Shown here: positions 27,006-35,223 of the stretch, one piece after another
How the letters are laid out: each line of letters opens with the position of its first letter
How positions within the stretch are numbered: the stretch's first letter is position 1
Source: Parasedimentitalea psychrophila
GTDB lineage: Bacteria > Pseudomonadota > Alphaproteobacteria > Rhodobacterales > Rhodobacteraceae
DNA: 64,000 bases
Assembly: GCF_030285785.1 (NCBI RefSeq)
Contig: NZ_CP127247.1
Location: forward strand, 3,433,501 to 3,497,500
Direction of reading: 5' to 3'
Notes under the pieces: model-generated
Seen by the model: the letters and a program-made list of their open reading frames with translations, nothing else
The model's database searches: none
What the model was told of the DNA's origin: nothing
Translations under genes and position numbers: made by a program

Positions 27006-27221
27006 ATGATCGACTGGCCAGCCAACAAAATCACCAAGCGCAAGGTTGAAAGGCTCGTGCCTTATGCCCGCAACGCCCGCACGCACAGCGCCGAACAGGT
27101 GAAAGAGATTGCCGCCTCGATCAAGGAATGGGGTTGGACAATTACCGTGCTCATTGACGAGGTGGGCGGGATCATTGCAGGCCAACTCTGGCGGGGACTA
27201 TTAGGCCGCATCGTAAACTAG
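27006..27221 (+). pseudogene. ParB/sulfiredoxin-domain stub of a phage DNA methylase-type protein
   Basis: MIDWPANKITKRKVERLVPYARNARTHSAEQVKEIAASIKEWGWTITVLIDEVGGIIAGQ is the start of the ParB-like nuclease domain that heads many phage adenine methyltransferases. After GGIIAG the expected HGR motif is lost (QLWRGLLG) and the frame stops 10 codons later, where IS3 sequence begins. It is truncated. It may be the displaced continuation of the prophage module at 6.7-12.7 kb. Confidence 0.65.
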
Positions 27222-27374
27222 ACACGTTATACTTCCGGCAACCGATGATCTTGAAATAGGTGAAGTCGGTCTGTCACATTTCGCTAATAGCAGTGGTTTT
27301 GTCCGTGAACTCGGCGGCAGTTTTGATCACGGATTTAATCCGGAGAGGTGATCAGGTCAGCTTTCTTCAGAAAA

Positions 27375-27415
27375 CCCTTCTCGGGCATGCTGCGCATACC
27401 CTGCTAGGCAAGGGG
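27375..27415 (+). repeat. Transposase-associated palindrome, copy 5
   Basis: CCCTTCTCGGGCATGC to CCCTGCTAGGCAAGGGG, a diverged copy with an inner stem GCATGC/GCAT. It separates VSESSTY from LKKADLITSP in orfB. Confidence 0.75.
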
Positions 27416-27616
27416 TAAGTCGATGATTCAGAGACAAAATACCTCTTCTCATCCGTGTATTTTGCCGCCAACTTGCGTGTCGTCAGCGCTTCATTTTCAA
27501 GCGCGAACTCGATCAGATCATCCCGCTTGGCCTGAGGGATACTGTTCCAGACAGACTTTAGGCGGGGAGAGCGATCCGCCAAGGCGTCAAAGCCACCTTC
27601 GACATAGCGATCATAT

Positions 27617-27658
27617 CCCGTTGACCTCTCAGTGAATGCAAGCATTCACCGAGAGGGG
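27617..27658 (-). repeat. Transposase-associated palindrome, copy 6 (CTCTC-type at both ends)
   Basis: A 42-bp variant with near-perfect arms CCTCTCAGTGAATGC and GCATTCACCGAGAGG. Both ends carry the CTCTC half. It lies between FYR and YDRYVEGG of orfB with the frame kept on both sides (net gain of 39 bp against an FYRWYDRY original). Confidence 0.8.
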
Positions 27659-27708
27659 CGGTAGAATGTGGTGCGCGGGATGCCCAACATATCCAAAGTC
27701 TGCTCCCC

Positions 27709-27750
27709 CCCCTCTCGGCAATGGAAACATCGCCTGCCGGGCAACGGGAC
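27709..27750 (+). repeat. Transposase-associated palindrome, copy 7
   Basis: CCCCTCTCGGCAATGG to CGCCTGCCGGGCAACGGGAC, 42 bp, with an altered centre. It separates the orfB segments EWFHLS and LDMLG. Confidence 0.75.
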
Positions 27751-27790
27751 AGATGGAACCACTCAACGGTGCGGATGATTTCCAGTTTCT

Positions 27791-27834
27791 CTGTCACCCG
27801 GCAGATTGCCGCGCAATCACCTGCCGGGTGACAG
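27791..27834 (+). repeat. Transposase-associated palindrome, copy 8 (CCGGCAG-type at both ends)
   Basis: A symmetrical variant: CTGTCACCCGGCAG, ATTGC, loop CGC, GCAAT, CAC, CTGCCGGGTGACAG. Both ends carry the CCGGCAG half. It lies at the orfA/orfB junction, just before the codons for TEKLEIIR. Confidence 0.8.
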
Positions 27835-27860
27835 ACACCTCATTCCTCGTATCCCCCATC

Positions 27861-27900
27861 CACTGCCCGGCAGGGCATTGCAAAGCAATCCCGAGAGGGG
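27861..27900 (-). repeat. Transposase-associated palindrome, copy 9
   Basis: CACTGCCCGGCAGGGCATTGC, loop AAA, GCAATCCCGAGAGGGG, preceded by CCAT; 40 bp, lacking the GT seen after the inner stem in copy 4. It is in frame between LLKKS and GGYEE at the end of orfA. Confidence 0.85.
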
Positions 27901-28057
27901 TCTGTAATGCTTTTTTTGAGCAGGCGATTTTCCAATGTGAGGTCCGCAACGCATTCCTTCAGTGCCATCGCCTCGGATCGCAGGTCTTTCACCTCAGGCG
28001 AAGTGGCCTGACGGGCCGTATCACCGGACAAACGCCGCTTCCCAGATTCAAGGAACT

Positions 28058-28095
28058 CCCCTCTCATGCATATAAACATGCACTGCCGGGCAGTG
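28058..28095 (+). repeat. Transposase-associated palindrome, copy 10
   Basis: CCCCTCTCATGCATATAAAC then ATGCACTGCCGGGCAGTG, 38 bp, with the inner stem replaced by GCAT/ATGC. It splits the orfA segments NWSK and EFLESGKRRL precisely. Confidence 0.8.
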
Positions 28096-28436
28096 CTTGG
28101 ACCAGTTGTAATACTGCCCCTCAAAAATGCCTTCGCGGCGGCACAGTGCCGAGATGCTTTCCTCGCCACGCAAGCCCGCTAAAACAATACGGATCTTCTC
28201 CTCGGATGAATAGGTTTGCCGGGTCTTGCGGTGCATGGATTTGACCAGCTTGGTAGCCGAAGCTTTGCTGGTTCCGGATTTCATGTTCATCTTCACTCCT
28301 TAACAGTTACGATGACCCAGAAATCCTCTGTTGTTCAAATCCTAAATTCTGTCCCACAGGTGCCCCCTATGTCAGGGATGTTGTCCGCTGCTCTACTTTT
28401 CCTTTATTTTTCAGGTGGGCGGGATAGGACGATGAC

Positions 28437-28931
28437 ATGGGATATTCACCGGAACGCAAGGCCGCTGTGCTGAAGCGGATGCTTCCGCCGAACAACCTAC
28501 CTGTGCGGCAATTGTCGCAGGAGGAGGGGATTTCGGAGGCGACACTGCACAAATGGCGGTCTCAGGCGCGTGGCAAGGGTCAGCTTTTGCCGAATGCCGA
28601 TGCTGGCCCCGAGGGTTGGGCCTCGCGCGACAAGTTTGCGGCGGTGCTGGAGACGGCTGCGATGAATGACGCCGATCTGGCGGAATACTGTCGCCAGCGC
28701 GGCCTTTTTGCCGAACAGATCAAGACGTGGCGCGTGGCCTGCGAGCAGGCGAACGACTGGGATCGCAGCAGCACGGCCCGAATGAGCCAGGCCACAAGGG
28801 AAGAGAAGAAGCGGATCAAGGTTCTGGAGCGGGAACTGGCCCGCAAGGACCGCGCCCTGGCAGAAACCGCCGCCCTTCTGGTTCTCAGAAAAATGGCTTC
28901 AGCGATCTGGGGGGGCGACGAGGACGCATGA
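28437..28931 (+). CDS. IS3-family transposase OrfA
   Basis: 164 residues. The N-terminal helix-turn-helix (SPERKAAVLKRMLPPNNLPVRQLSQEEGISEATLHKWR) binds the IS ends; the C-terminal part is a coiled coil (EEKKRIKVLERELARKDRALAETAALLVLRKM). Its stop overlaps the OrfB start (ATGA). In this family a programmed frameshift usually makes the OrfAB fusion. Confidence 0.85.
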   Translation: MGYSPERKAAVLKRMLPPNNLPVRQLSQEEGISEATLHKWRSQARGKGQLLPNADAGPEGWASRDKFAAVLETAAMNDADLAEYCRQRGLFAEQIKTWRVACEQANDWDRSSTARMSQATREEKKRIKVLERELARKDRALAETAALLVLRKMASAIWGGDEDA

Positions 28932-29989
28932 TCAGTACCCCACATCGCCAAACCGCCGCCCTGCTGATCGAAGAAGCGGTCACCGCTGGCGCGCGCCGTT
29001 TCAAAGCCTGTGCCGAGATGAAACTCAGCGCGCGGACATTGCGCCGCTGGACGCAGGGCGGTCAGGTTCAGGCTGACCAGCGCCCCCTGGCCCAACGTCC
29101 GGAGCCGCGCAACAAGCTTAGCGCAGAAGAACGCGCCGCCGTTCTGGCTGTCTGCAATAGCGAGGAGTTTGCCAGCCTCCCGCCCAGCCAAATCGTTCCC
29201 AGATTGGCCGATCAAGGGCAATATCTGGCCTCGGAATCCAGCTTTTACCGCATCCTGCGCGCGCAGGGACAGCAGCAGCACCGTGGCCGGGCAAGGCCAA
29301 GCACCCGGCGCAAGCCGCCAACCAGTTACAGAGCTGCCGGTCCTTGCGTGGTCTGGACTTGGGACATCACCTGGATGCCGGGGCCGGTGGCAGGCATGTT
29401 CTTCTACCTGTATCTGATCGTGGACATCTTCAGTCGCAAAATTGTGGGCTGGGAGGTCCATGAACGCGAAGCTGCGGAATTGGCAGCGACGCTGATCCAA
29501 AAGGCAGTCTGGTCCGAAGCCTGCATCTCGCGACCACTGGTTCTGCATGCTGATAACGGCAGCCCTATGAAGGGCGCGACAATGAAGGTAACGCTCGAAA
29601 AGCTGGGCATCGCGGCGTCCTACAGCCGCCCGCGCGTCAGCAACGACAACCCATTTTCCGAGGCGCTATTTCGCACCTGCAAGTATCGCCCGGATTGGCC
29701 CAAAAAGGGTTTTTCCACGAAGACCGATGCCCAGGCCTGGGTGAAATCTTTCGCAACCTGGTACAACAATGATCACTTCCACAGCGCGATCCGCTTCGTC
29801 ACGCCAAACATGCGCCACGGCGGAAAAGACCTCGATGCTCTCGCAAACCGTGCCATTCTCTATGCAAATGCACGGGCGCAAAAACCAGAACGATGGTCAG
29901 GAAAGACGCGCAACTGGAAGCCCGCCGGAGCCGTCTGGCTGAACCCTGAACGCGAAACCGGCGCCCCAGAAATAAGAGACGCCGCATGA
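28928..29989 (+). CDS. IS3-family transposase OrfB (DDE integrase)
   Basis: 353 residues from ATG 28928. The catalytic core begins VVWTWDITWMPG (first Asp) and VDIFSRKIVGWEVHE, then LHADNGSPMKG (second Asp) and SRPRVSNDNPFSEALFRTCKYRP (the Glu). All three acidic residues are present. The frame is also open upstream of the ATG, consistent with expression as an OrfAB fusion by frameshift. Confidence 0.88.
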   Translation: MISTPHRQTAALLIEEAVTAGARRFKACAEMKLSARTLRRWTQGGQVQADQRPLAQRPEPRNKLSAEERAAVLAVCNSEEFASLPPSQIVPRLADQGQYLASESSFYRILRAQGQQQHRGRARPSTRRKPPTSYRAAGPCVVWTWDITWMPGPVAGMFFYLYLIVDIFSRKIVGWEVHEREAAELAATLIQKAVWSEACISRPLVLHADNGSPMKGATMKVTLEKLGIAASYSRPRVSNDNPFSEALFRTCKYRPDWPKKGFSTKTDAQAWVKSFATWYNNDHFHSAIRFVTPNMRHGGKDLDALANRAILYANARAQKPERWSGKTRNWKPAGAVWLNPERETGAPEIRDAA

Positions 29990-30311
29990 AATCGGCGGAC
30001 AACTTCTTTGACAAACACCGGGTGCTGACGTCAGACACTGTACGTCGGCAGAGTTTTTGGGTCTGACGAACAGCGCAAAGTCTCCAGTGAGAAACTTCTG
30101 GACGGTTTGGTGAATTGATACAGTTGATTTCGAGACTTCAAAATGGACCAAGTGATCTTGGTTAGCAATCTTGCTCACAAGACCGCATCGTTGCTGACAG
30201 GGTTGGGGGCGCGGGTCATCAAGACGGCGCGTCCTTCATGGATGGTGCCAATATCAATCCTCCAAAGTAATAAATGGTAACACCGTTGTAGGCCAAGGCA
30301 GTGGTGCCGGT

Positions 30312-31085
30312 CTAACCCACGCCACCGGTTTCGATGTTCACTACCTCACCGCAGTGTTTGCAATGCACCGCGTCCGGGTCATGACGATACAGGCCGCATG
30401 CCTTGCACCTGTGACGCACTTTCTGGGGCGAAAATATAGCCTGCGCCAGCCGCACAAACAGAGCCACACCAACCACCATGATAAAGACTGAAAACAACTT
30501 ACCCGCAGGTGTTATCAGAGTGATGTCGCCAAACCCGGTGGTGGTCAATGTCGCGATGGTGAAATAGAGCGCATCAATATAGGGCGTGTCACTGCTGTCC
30601 ACGTCGATAAAAAAGACCCGCACCGACGTTGCGGTGACAAAGACAAAAACCAGCAGATTGATAGCGGCGATCACCGCGTCCTCGTGTGTGCGAAAAAACG
30701 GGCTGTCCCGCCGTAGATCGCGCAGCAGATGATAGGAGTGGATCAAGCGCAACCCCCGCAAAATCCGTAGGAACGCCAAGTTTCCGGACAACAACGGATC
30801 CAGCAATAGCGACAGAACCACCACCAGATCAGCCAGCGTGTAGATTTGTTTCAGCAAGGCGCGGCGATCTTTGGCGATCCAGAGGCGGGCTGAGAAATCC
30901 ATCAAGATCACCACTCCCACCAGAAAGCTGGTCGTGCTCAGAAAACGACCCTGCTCCATATGTGCGGTGCCAACAAAGAACACGATTGTGACAGCATCAA
31001 ACATGATCAGCACATAGCGAAACTTGACCGAAGTGGACCCGGACCCTGCGTAAAGGCCCCGAACCGTCTGTTTGAACGCGCTCAT
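30312..31085 (-). CDS. Six-helix potassium channel with C-terminal zinc ribbon
   Basis: 257 residues of the voltage-gated cation channel superfamily. Hydrophobic helices run from about 25 to 215. The S4-like helix at 104-126 has spaced arginines (FLRILRGLRLIHSYHLLRDLRR). The pore has selectivity filter TTTGFGD (181-187). After S6, a Cys4 zinc ribbon (C227, C230, C242, C245 in CKACGLYRHDPDAVHCKHC) forms the cytoplasmic end. The start has GGAGGG upstream. It is divergent from a second, two-helix K+ channel gene 203 bp away. The filter is a K+ type; gating is unknown. Confidence 0.88.
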   Translation of the reverse strand: MSAFKQTVRGLYAGSGSTSVKFRYVLIMFDAVTIVFFVGTAHMEQGRFLSTTSFLVGVVILMDFSARLWIAKDRRALLKQIYTLADLVVVLSLLLDPLLSGNLAFLRILRGLRLIHSYHLLRDLRRDSPFFRTHEDAVIAAINLLVFVFVTATSVRVFFIDVDSSDTPYIDALYFTIATLTTTGFGDITLITPAGKLFSVFIMVVGVALFVRLAQAIFSPQKVRHRCKACGLYRHDPDAVHCKHCGEVVNIETGGVG

Positions 31086-31287
31086 ATATTCCCTCCACTA
31101 TTAGAGGTCATGTAAGCGCAAAAAGGGTTGGGCGTGCAAGGTCGGCCGCATCAAGCCCACATAGCCCAGCGTTTCAATGTGAAACCGAAAGCCTATCGGG
31201 CATTTTTTTTGGCGCTTATTTTTTGCATAGGATGCGAGAAAAATTGCATCTATAGTTGTCCAGAAATAGCAACAATAGGAGGAAAAG

Positions 31288-31620
31288 TTGAATTCTCTGA
31301 AGAAACTATTTCGTGGATTGCGCGTGGCGCTAAGGGATGGCCGGGTAAAGAGTATTTTGGCCTTTACGATAGCGATCGTGCTTTGGGCCTCAGTTTTCTA
31401 TCGCTATGTCGAGGGATGGAGTTGGTTGGATTCCATATATTTTTCCGTCGTAACAATTTCGACTGTTGGGTTCGGTGACTTCTCCCCTGAGACCGCGCCT
31501 GGTAAGATCTTCACCATGTTCTACATTGTCATTGGTCTCGGAATTTTTGTGACCGCAGTAACGACAGTAGCGGATTCAATTCTATCTCAAAGTGGCGAAG
31601 GAGAAAGCGACGAACAGTGA
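31288..31620 (+). CDS. Small two-helix potassium channel
   Basis: 110 residues. Starts at TTG 31288 with AGGAGG 6 bp upstream, which decides the start. One membrane helix (about 22-40), a pore loop with the canonical filter TVGFGD (59-64) and a second helix (about 73-96), followed by a short acidic tail. It lacks an RCK/TrkA domain. As a KcsA-like subunit it would need four copies for a pore. Confidence 0.85.
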   Translation: MNSLKKLFRGLRVALRDGRVKSILAFTIAIVLWASVFYRYVEGWSWLDSIYFSVVTISTVGFGDFSPETAPGKIFTMFYIVIGLGIFVTAVTTVADSILSQSGEGESDEQ

Positions 31621-31951
31621 AGACACGTGCGATTCCGATGGGCCCTGCAGCTCCAACGCATTCACTGGCCTTCTATATCCACAGGGAATCGCGCCCAGTT
31701 TTTGGGCAATATGCAGACATTTACTCCGCGTGATTTGTTCTCGCCTGGTAAGATGAAGAACGGAAGAAACGCGTATTAACGGGAGTGTCGCGGGGTCAGT
31801 CGGAACTGCACAAAGGAAGATATCCGCGAACATTCAAAACCTTTGGATATGCATATCAAGCTTTTTGAAGATACAGTGAAGAAAAATGCGAAAAACCTGA
31901 TGGTTGGATCCTGCACTAAAAATTGACGCCAGTGATTGAAAGGGACTTGGG
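31621..31951. other. Gene-free stretch
   Basis: No convincing gene or structure seen between the small K+ channel and the AI-2E-type transporter gene. Confidence 0.35.
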
Positions 31952-33031
31952 ATGGAACGCACGCAAAATGCAAAGTTTGTAGACTTGGCAATTCGAATGA
32001 TTTTTTTGGGGCTATTCGTTTACAGCGCCTTCTTAATGGTGGCCCCATTGGCAAGTGCGGTGATCTGGGCACTCATTCTTTGTGTGGCATTATACCCGTT
32101 ATACGATTGGCTTCAAAGCAAGCTTGGCGGCCGAAAAAAAGTGGCGGCGACTGCACTGGCCCTCATTGGTTTGGCGTTCACATTGGGGCCTGTGGCTTCG
32201 GCCATGTTTGGAGCTACAGAGCTTTGGTCGGAATTCGCAGACAAAGCCGCCGCCGGGGGACTAAAGGTTCCACCGCCACCTGAAGGCCTAAAGGATATTC
32301 CTGTCGTTGGCGCCAAAGCTGCTAGCATCTGGTCGATGTTCGAAAGAAACTTGGATGGGGCACTGGCAAAATACGCCCCCCAGATTCTGGACGTCTCAAA
32401 AACAGTCTTTGGCAAAGTCTTGGGGATTGGTCTCGGTCTGCTGGGAATGGCACTTTCTGTGATTATTATGGGTGTACTTTTTGTACCGGGGCCAAATCTC
32501 GTGCGGGGCCTGCGAAAATTTGGCAACCGCGTCTTTGCTCCGCGCGGTGGTGAGTTCGTTGATTTGGCGGGCGCCACTGTGCGGAACGTGACAAAAGGAG
32601 TCATTGGAGTTGCCGCGATTCAAGCGGTTGTTGTCTGGATCCTACTAAAGATGTTTGGGATTTCGTCGGCCTCTACGCTTGCCTTGATCAGCCTGATCCT
32701 GTCGATCATTCAGATCGGCCCTGGCCTCGTTCTGTTGCCTGTGATCATCTACGCGTGGAGCTCTATGTCGGGCGGTGCCGCTCTTGCGCTGACCGTGCTG
32801 GCGGTTCCGGTGAGCATTATGGACAGTTTCCTGCGTCCGGTCTTTATTTCCAAAGGCTTAGATACACCGATGCTCGTCATCTTGATTGGCGTTTTGGGCG
32901 GGATGATGGCCTATGGCCTGGTCGGTATATTCATTGGCCCGGTGTTGTTAGCCGTTTTCTATGAGTTGTTTGTCCTCTGGATAGAAGCTGAGTCCGAAGT
33001 CGATGAGGTGGTTCCAGGAGACGCAGGATGA
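31952..33031 (+). CDS. AI-2E family transporter (DUF20)
   Basis: 359 residues with about eight membrane helices, the DUF20/AI-2E exporter family. The conserved C-terminal region is present (LISLILSIIQIGPGLVLLPVIIYAW and VLIGVLGGMMAYGLVGIFIGPVLLAVFYELF). Members include TqsA and Na+(Li+)/H+ antiporters, so an ion role is as likely as signal export. GGGA precedes the ATG. The stop overlaps the next gene's ATG (ATGA), making it the first gene of a three-gene transport operon. Confidence 0.85.
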   Translation: MERTQNAKFVDLAIRMIFLGLFVYSAFLMVAPLASAVIWALILCVALYPLYDWLQSKLGGRKKVAATALALIGLAFTLGPVASAMFGATELWSEFADKAAAGGLKVPPPPEGLKDIPVVGAKAASIWSMFERNLDGALAKYAPQILDVSKTVFGKVLGIGLGLLGMALSVIIMGVLFVPGPNLVRGLRKFGNRVFAPRGGEFVDLAGATVRNVTKGVIGVAAIQAVVVWILLKMFGISSASTLALISLILSIIQIGPGLVLLPVIIYAWSSMSGGAALALTVLAVPVSIMDSFLRPVFISKGLDTPMLVILIGVLGGMMAYGLVGIFIGPVLLAVFYELFVLWIEAESEVDEVVPGDAG

Positions 33032-34092
33032 AACGCGCAATCTGGACGACGCTGGCCATTTTGGTGCTGTTCCTTGGCTGGTATATTACGGCTGATCGAC
33101 GGACTCCATTTACTGGAAATGCCAGGGTTAAGGCCGTTGTCACTTACATTGTGCCGCAAGTGTCGGGCACAGTGACCGAGGTTCTGGTCGAGAATGGCCA
33201 AGTCGTGTCCGCCGGTACTGTTCTGGCGCGCATCGACCGCAGGCCGTATGAGATTGGCAAGGCCCGTGCCCAAGCTGATCTGGAAACCGCAACCCAGGAA
33301 GTCGGGGCGTCTTCGGCGCAGGTCAGCGCTGCGCAAGCAAGTATGGCCCGGGCACGAAGCGATCTCGACACAATACGTCTGCAGGCAGAACGGGTGTTTG
33401 CGTTAGAGAAGAAAGGCCTGATTTCACTTGTACGCGCCGATGACGCACGCGGAGAGCTGGCCAAATCTGCGGCCAATCTGGAAAATGCCGCGGCGGATCT
33501 GGAACGCGCAAAACAACAACTCGGTGAAAAAGGTCAGGAAAACCCCAAAATTCAACGGGCCCTCGCCGCTCTGGCAGAGGCGGAGTTGAACTTGGAGTGG
33601 ACCGAGTTGAAGGCGCCTGCCGAAGGGGTCATTTCCAATGTATTGATCGCTCCAGGAACGTATGCCCGCGCCGGACGCGAGCTTTTGACGTTTCTTGATG
33701 CTACGGATGTTTGGATCGAAGCCTATCTGACGGAAAATAATCTGGGTCTCGCAAAGGTCGGCTCCCCGGTTGATGTCGTGCTTGATATGCATCCCGGCAG
33801 GGTCGTTCGGGGCGTTGTCGAGAGTTTCAGCAGTGCTGTCTCGATCAGTGGCGGTGACGAAGTAGGCCAATTGGCCAGTGCCCCCACTTCGAAAGGATTC
33901 CTGCGAGAACCCGAACGCTTTCCTGTGCGGATCGTACTGCCAGGCTATGAAGCCGGGAGCCTGGATGGTGACCTCCGGTTTCAGCTGAATGGGCAGGCGG
34001 ATATCATCATGTATCTCAGTGATAATAAGTTGATGAACGCGATCGGGCGTGCATATATTTGCGTGGTGTCCGTCTTGTCTTATGCGTACTGA
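33028..34092 (+). CDS. HlyD-family membrane fusion protein
   Basis: 354 residues. One N-terminal helix (about 5-22), then a lipoyl-like hairpin domain (VPQVSGTVTEVLVENGQVVSAGTVLARIDRRPYE), a coiled coil (about 80-185), the second lipoyl half (TELKAPAEGVISNVLIAPGTYARAGRELLTFLD) and a beta barrel. The Y-x-A-type pump adaptors of this class (EmrA/YibH-like) work with an inner membrane partner and an outer membrane channel. The partner is the next gene, which overlaps by 11 bp. Confidence 0.9.
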   Translation: MKRAIWTTLAILVLFLGWYITADRRTPFTGNARVKAVVTYIVPQVSGTVTEVLVENGQVVSAGTVLARIDRRPYEIGKARAQADLETATQEVGASSAQVSAAQASMARARSDLDTIRLQAERVFALEKKGLISLVRADDARGELAKSAANLENAAADLERAKQQLGEKGQENPKIQRALAALAEAELNLEWTELKAPAEGVISNVLIAPGTYARAGRELLTFLDATDVWIEAYLTENNLGLAKVGSPVDVVLDMHPGRVVRGVVESFSSAVSISGGDEVGQLASAPTSKGFLREPERFPVRIVLPGYEAGSLDGDLRFQLNGQADIIMYLSDNKLMNAIGRAYICVVSVLSYAY

Positions 34093-35089
34093 AGACCAGC
34101 GATCTGTTATTCGGCTGACCCTCGGAACTACGGGGGTGTTTACACTTGGTTTAGCTTTGGGCTGGCCGCTGGCCTCTATCGGCGCAGTTTTTACCGCGCT
34201 CTTTTTGCAAGCCCCTGCTGGACTGACCTTGAGAGCGTCAGGAATCCTGTTTGCTTTTGGGCTCGCCGTGATGCTGTTTTCTTGGTTACTGTCGTCAATC
34301 CTCGTACCATATCCGGTTGTCTATCTGGCCGCGGTCTGCATTGCGATTGTGATGTCATTTGCCTGGTCCCTGTCCGGAGCAGGACTGTTACCCGGTGTTC
34401 TTGCGCTGATGGCGGCTATGATGGTTCCAAATCTTGTCTTGCAATCGAGAGATTTGGCTCTTGTGCTTGCGGGCTGGATTCCAGTGAACCTGTTGATTGC
34501 AGGATTTACCTCAGGTTTGATGTTCACGCTCTTTCCAGCAAAGCCACAGGCCGCGTCACAAAAGACTAAACAGCCGGCACCGGAATTCGACACGGGCCGA
34601 AGAATGCTGAGAATGTCCTTGGTAACCGTTCCATTTGCTTTTGTGTTCTTTGTTTCCGGCGGCACGGCCCTTTTGGTTTTGTTTTTTGTAGCCTTACTCA
34701 GTCAACAACTGGCTGCGATGCCCGCAGCAGGAAAGAACGTTGCCAAGGCCATGCTAACGGCAAACATGTTAGGCGCCGGCGTCGCGATTTTGTGTTTTGA
34801 GATCAATGTTCTTGCTCCAAGCATCGTAACCCCAGCACTTCTTTGCCTCTTGCTCTGCCTGTCTCTGGGCAGACTGGGTAAATCCAGCAACCGTCTCGCC
34901 CCGGCAGCGGGCTCGGCAATTACAACGGCCCTGATTATCTATGGCGGTTCAATCGCGCCCTTCTCAGACGAAGCAGACGTCAAAAGCGTGACCCGCGTCT
35001 TGCAGATTGCAAGTGCATTATTTTTCGTCATTCTCGCATATGTTGTCGTGGATGAATTTTGGCCAGAAAAAGAACGTCAAAAAGCATAG
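34082..35089 (+). CDS. DUF2955 inner-membrane protein, partner of the HlyD protein
   Basis: 335 residues from ATG 34082, inside the end of the HlyD gene. About ten hydrophobic helices, with a soluble linker near 160-175 (AASQKTKQPAPEFDTG). The family (DUF2955, related to FUSC/aromatic acid exporters) is regularly encoded beside HlyD adaptors and is presumed to be the translocating component. The substrate is unknown. Confidence 0.8.
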   Translation: MRTEDQRSVIRLTLGTTGVFTLGLALGWPLASIGAVFTALFLQAPAGLTLRASGILFAFGLAVMLFSWLLSSILVPYPVVYLAAVCIAIVMSFAWSLSGAGLLPGVLALMAAMMVPNLVLQSRDLALVLAGWIPVNLLIAGFTSGLMFTLFPAKPQAASQKTKQPAPEFDTGRRMLRMSLVTVPFAFVFFVSGGTALLVLFFVALLSQQLAAMPAAGKNVAKAMLTANMLGAGVAILCFEINVLAPSIVTPALLCLLLCLSLGRLGKSSNRLAPAAGSAITTALIIYGGSIAPFSDEADVKSVTRVLQIASALFFVILAYVVVDEFWPEKERQKA

Positions 35090-35223
35090 AGGCTGTCTGG
35101 GGTTTCCAACGGGATCGTTAGGGCGCTCGTTTCTGAAAATCCTCTGGCGCTGGCAATGTCGAGCTTGGTTTTTCAGGCAGCCCGGTACAACATATGGGCG
35201 TGCTATTGAGAGAGGGGACCAAA

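Larger units (their letters stand above)
27240..27838 (-). pseudogene. IS3-family orfB, interrupted four times and truncated
   Basis: Read leftward, pieces give TEKLEIIRTVEWFHLS, then LDMLGIPRTTFYR-like sequence in a shifted frame. YDRYVEGGFDALADRSPRLKSVWNSIPQAKRDDLIEFALENEALTTRKLAAKYTDEKRYFVSESSTY follows intact, then LKKADLITSP and, with frameshifts and a stop, TDFTYFKIIG. The breaks at 27791-27834, 27709-27750, 27617-27658 and 27375-27415 are each a palindrome copy. The DDE catalytic core is missing. Confidence 0.75.
27852..28290 (-). pseudogene. IS3-family orfA, interrupted twice
   Basis: Starts near an ATG at 28290 with AAGGAG upstream. The sequence KTRQTYSSEEKIRIVLAGLRGEESISALCRREGIFEGQYYNWSK is a standard OrfA. 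Palindrome copy 10 follows, then EFLESGKRRLSGDTARQATSPEVKDLRSEAMALKECVADLTLENRLLKKS (leucine zipper). Copy 9 follows in frame, then GGYEE and stop. The first insertion shifts the frame. Confidence 0.8.
27240..28330 (-). mobile_element. IS3-family remnant riddled with palindromic repeats
   Basis: A leftward IS3-family element whose orfB is cut at YFKIIG (27240). Six copies of the short palindrome (27375, 27617, 27709, 27791, 27861, 28058) are embedded in about 0.75 kb. Between the copies, the transposase sequence is still easily recognised, so palindrome insertion rather than general decay did most of the damage. Confidence 0.8.
28370..30013 (+). mobile_element. IS3-family insertion sequence, apparently intact
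   Basis: Terminal inverted repeats share TGTCA and GTTGTCCGC: left end TGTCAGGGATGTTGTCCGCTG starts at 28370 and its imperfect complement ends at 30013. It carries two overlapping genes (28437-28931 and 28928-29989) without stops or palindromes. No clear target duplication is seen. It sits 40 bp from the start of the older IS3 remnant, so it is a later arrival. Confidence 0.8.

Noticed and set aside
28580-29548. 322-codon open frame antisense to the intact IS3 genes
   Set aside because: It is a shadow of the two transposase genes; no start site or family.
28370-30013. Target-site duplication of the intact IS3
   Set aside because: The bases outside the two inverted repeats (CTA and AAC) do not match, so no duplication can be claimed.
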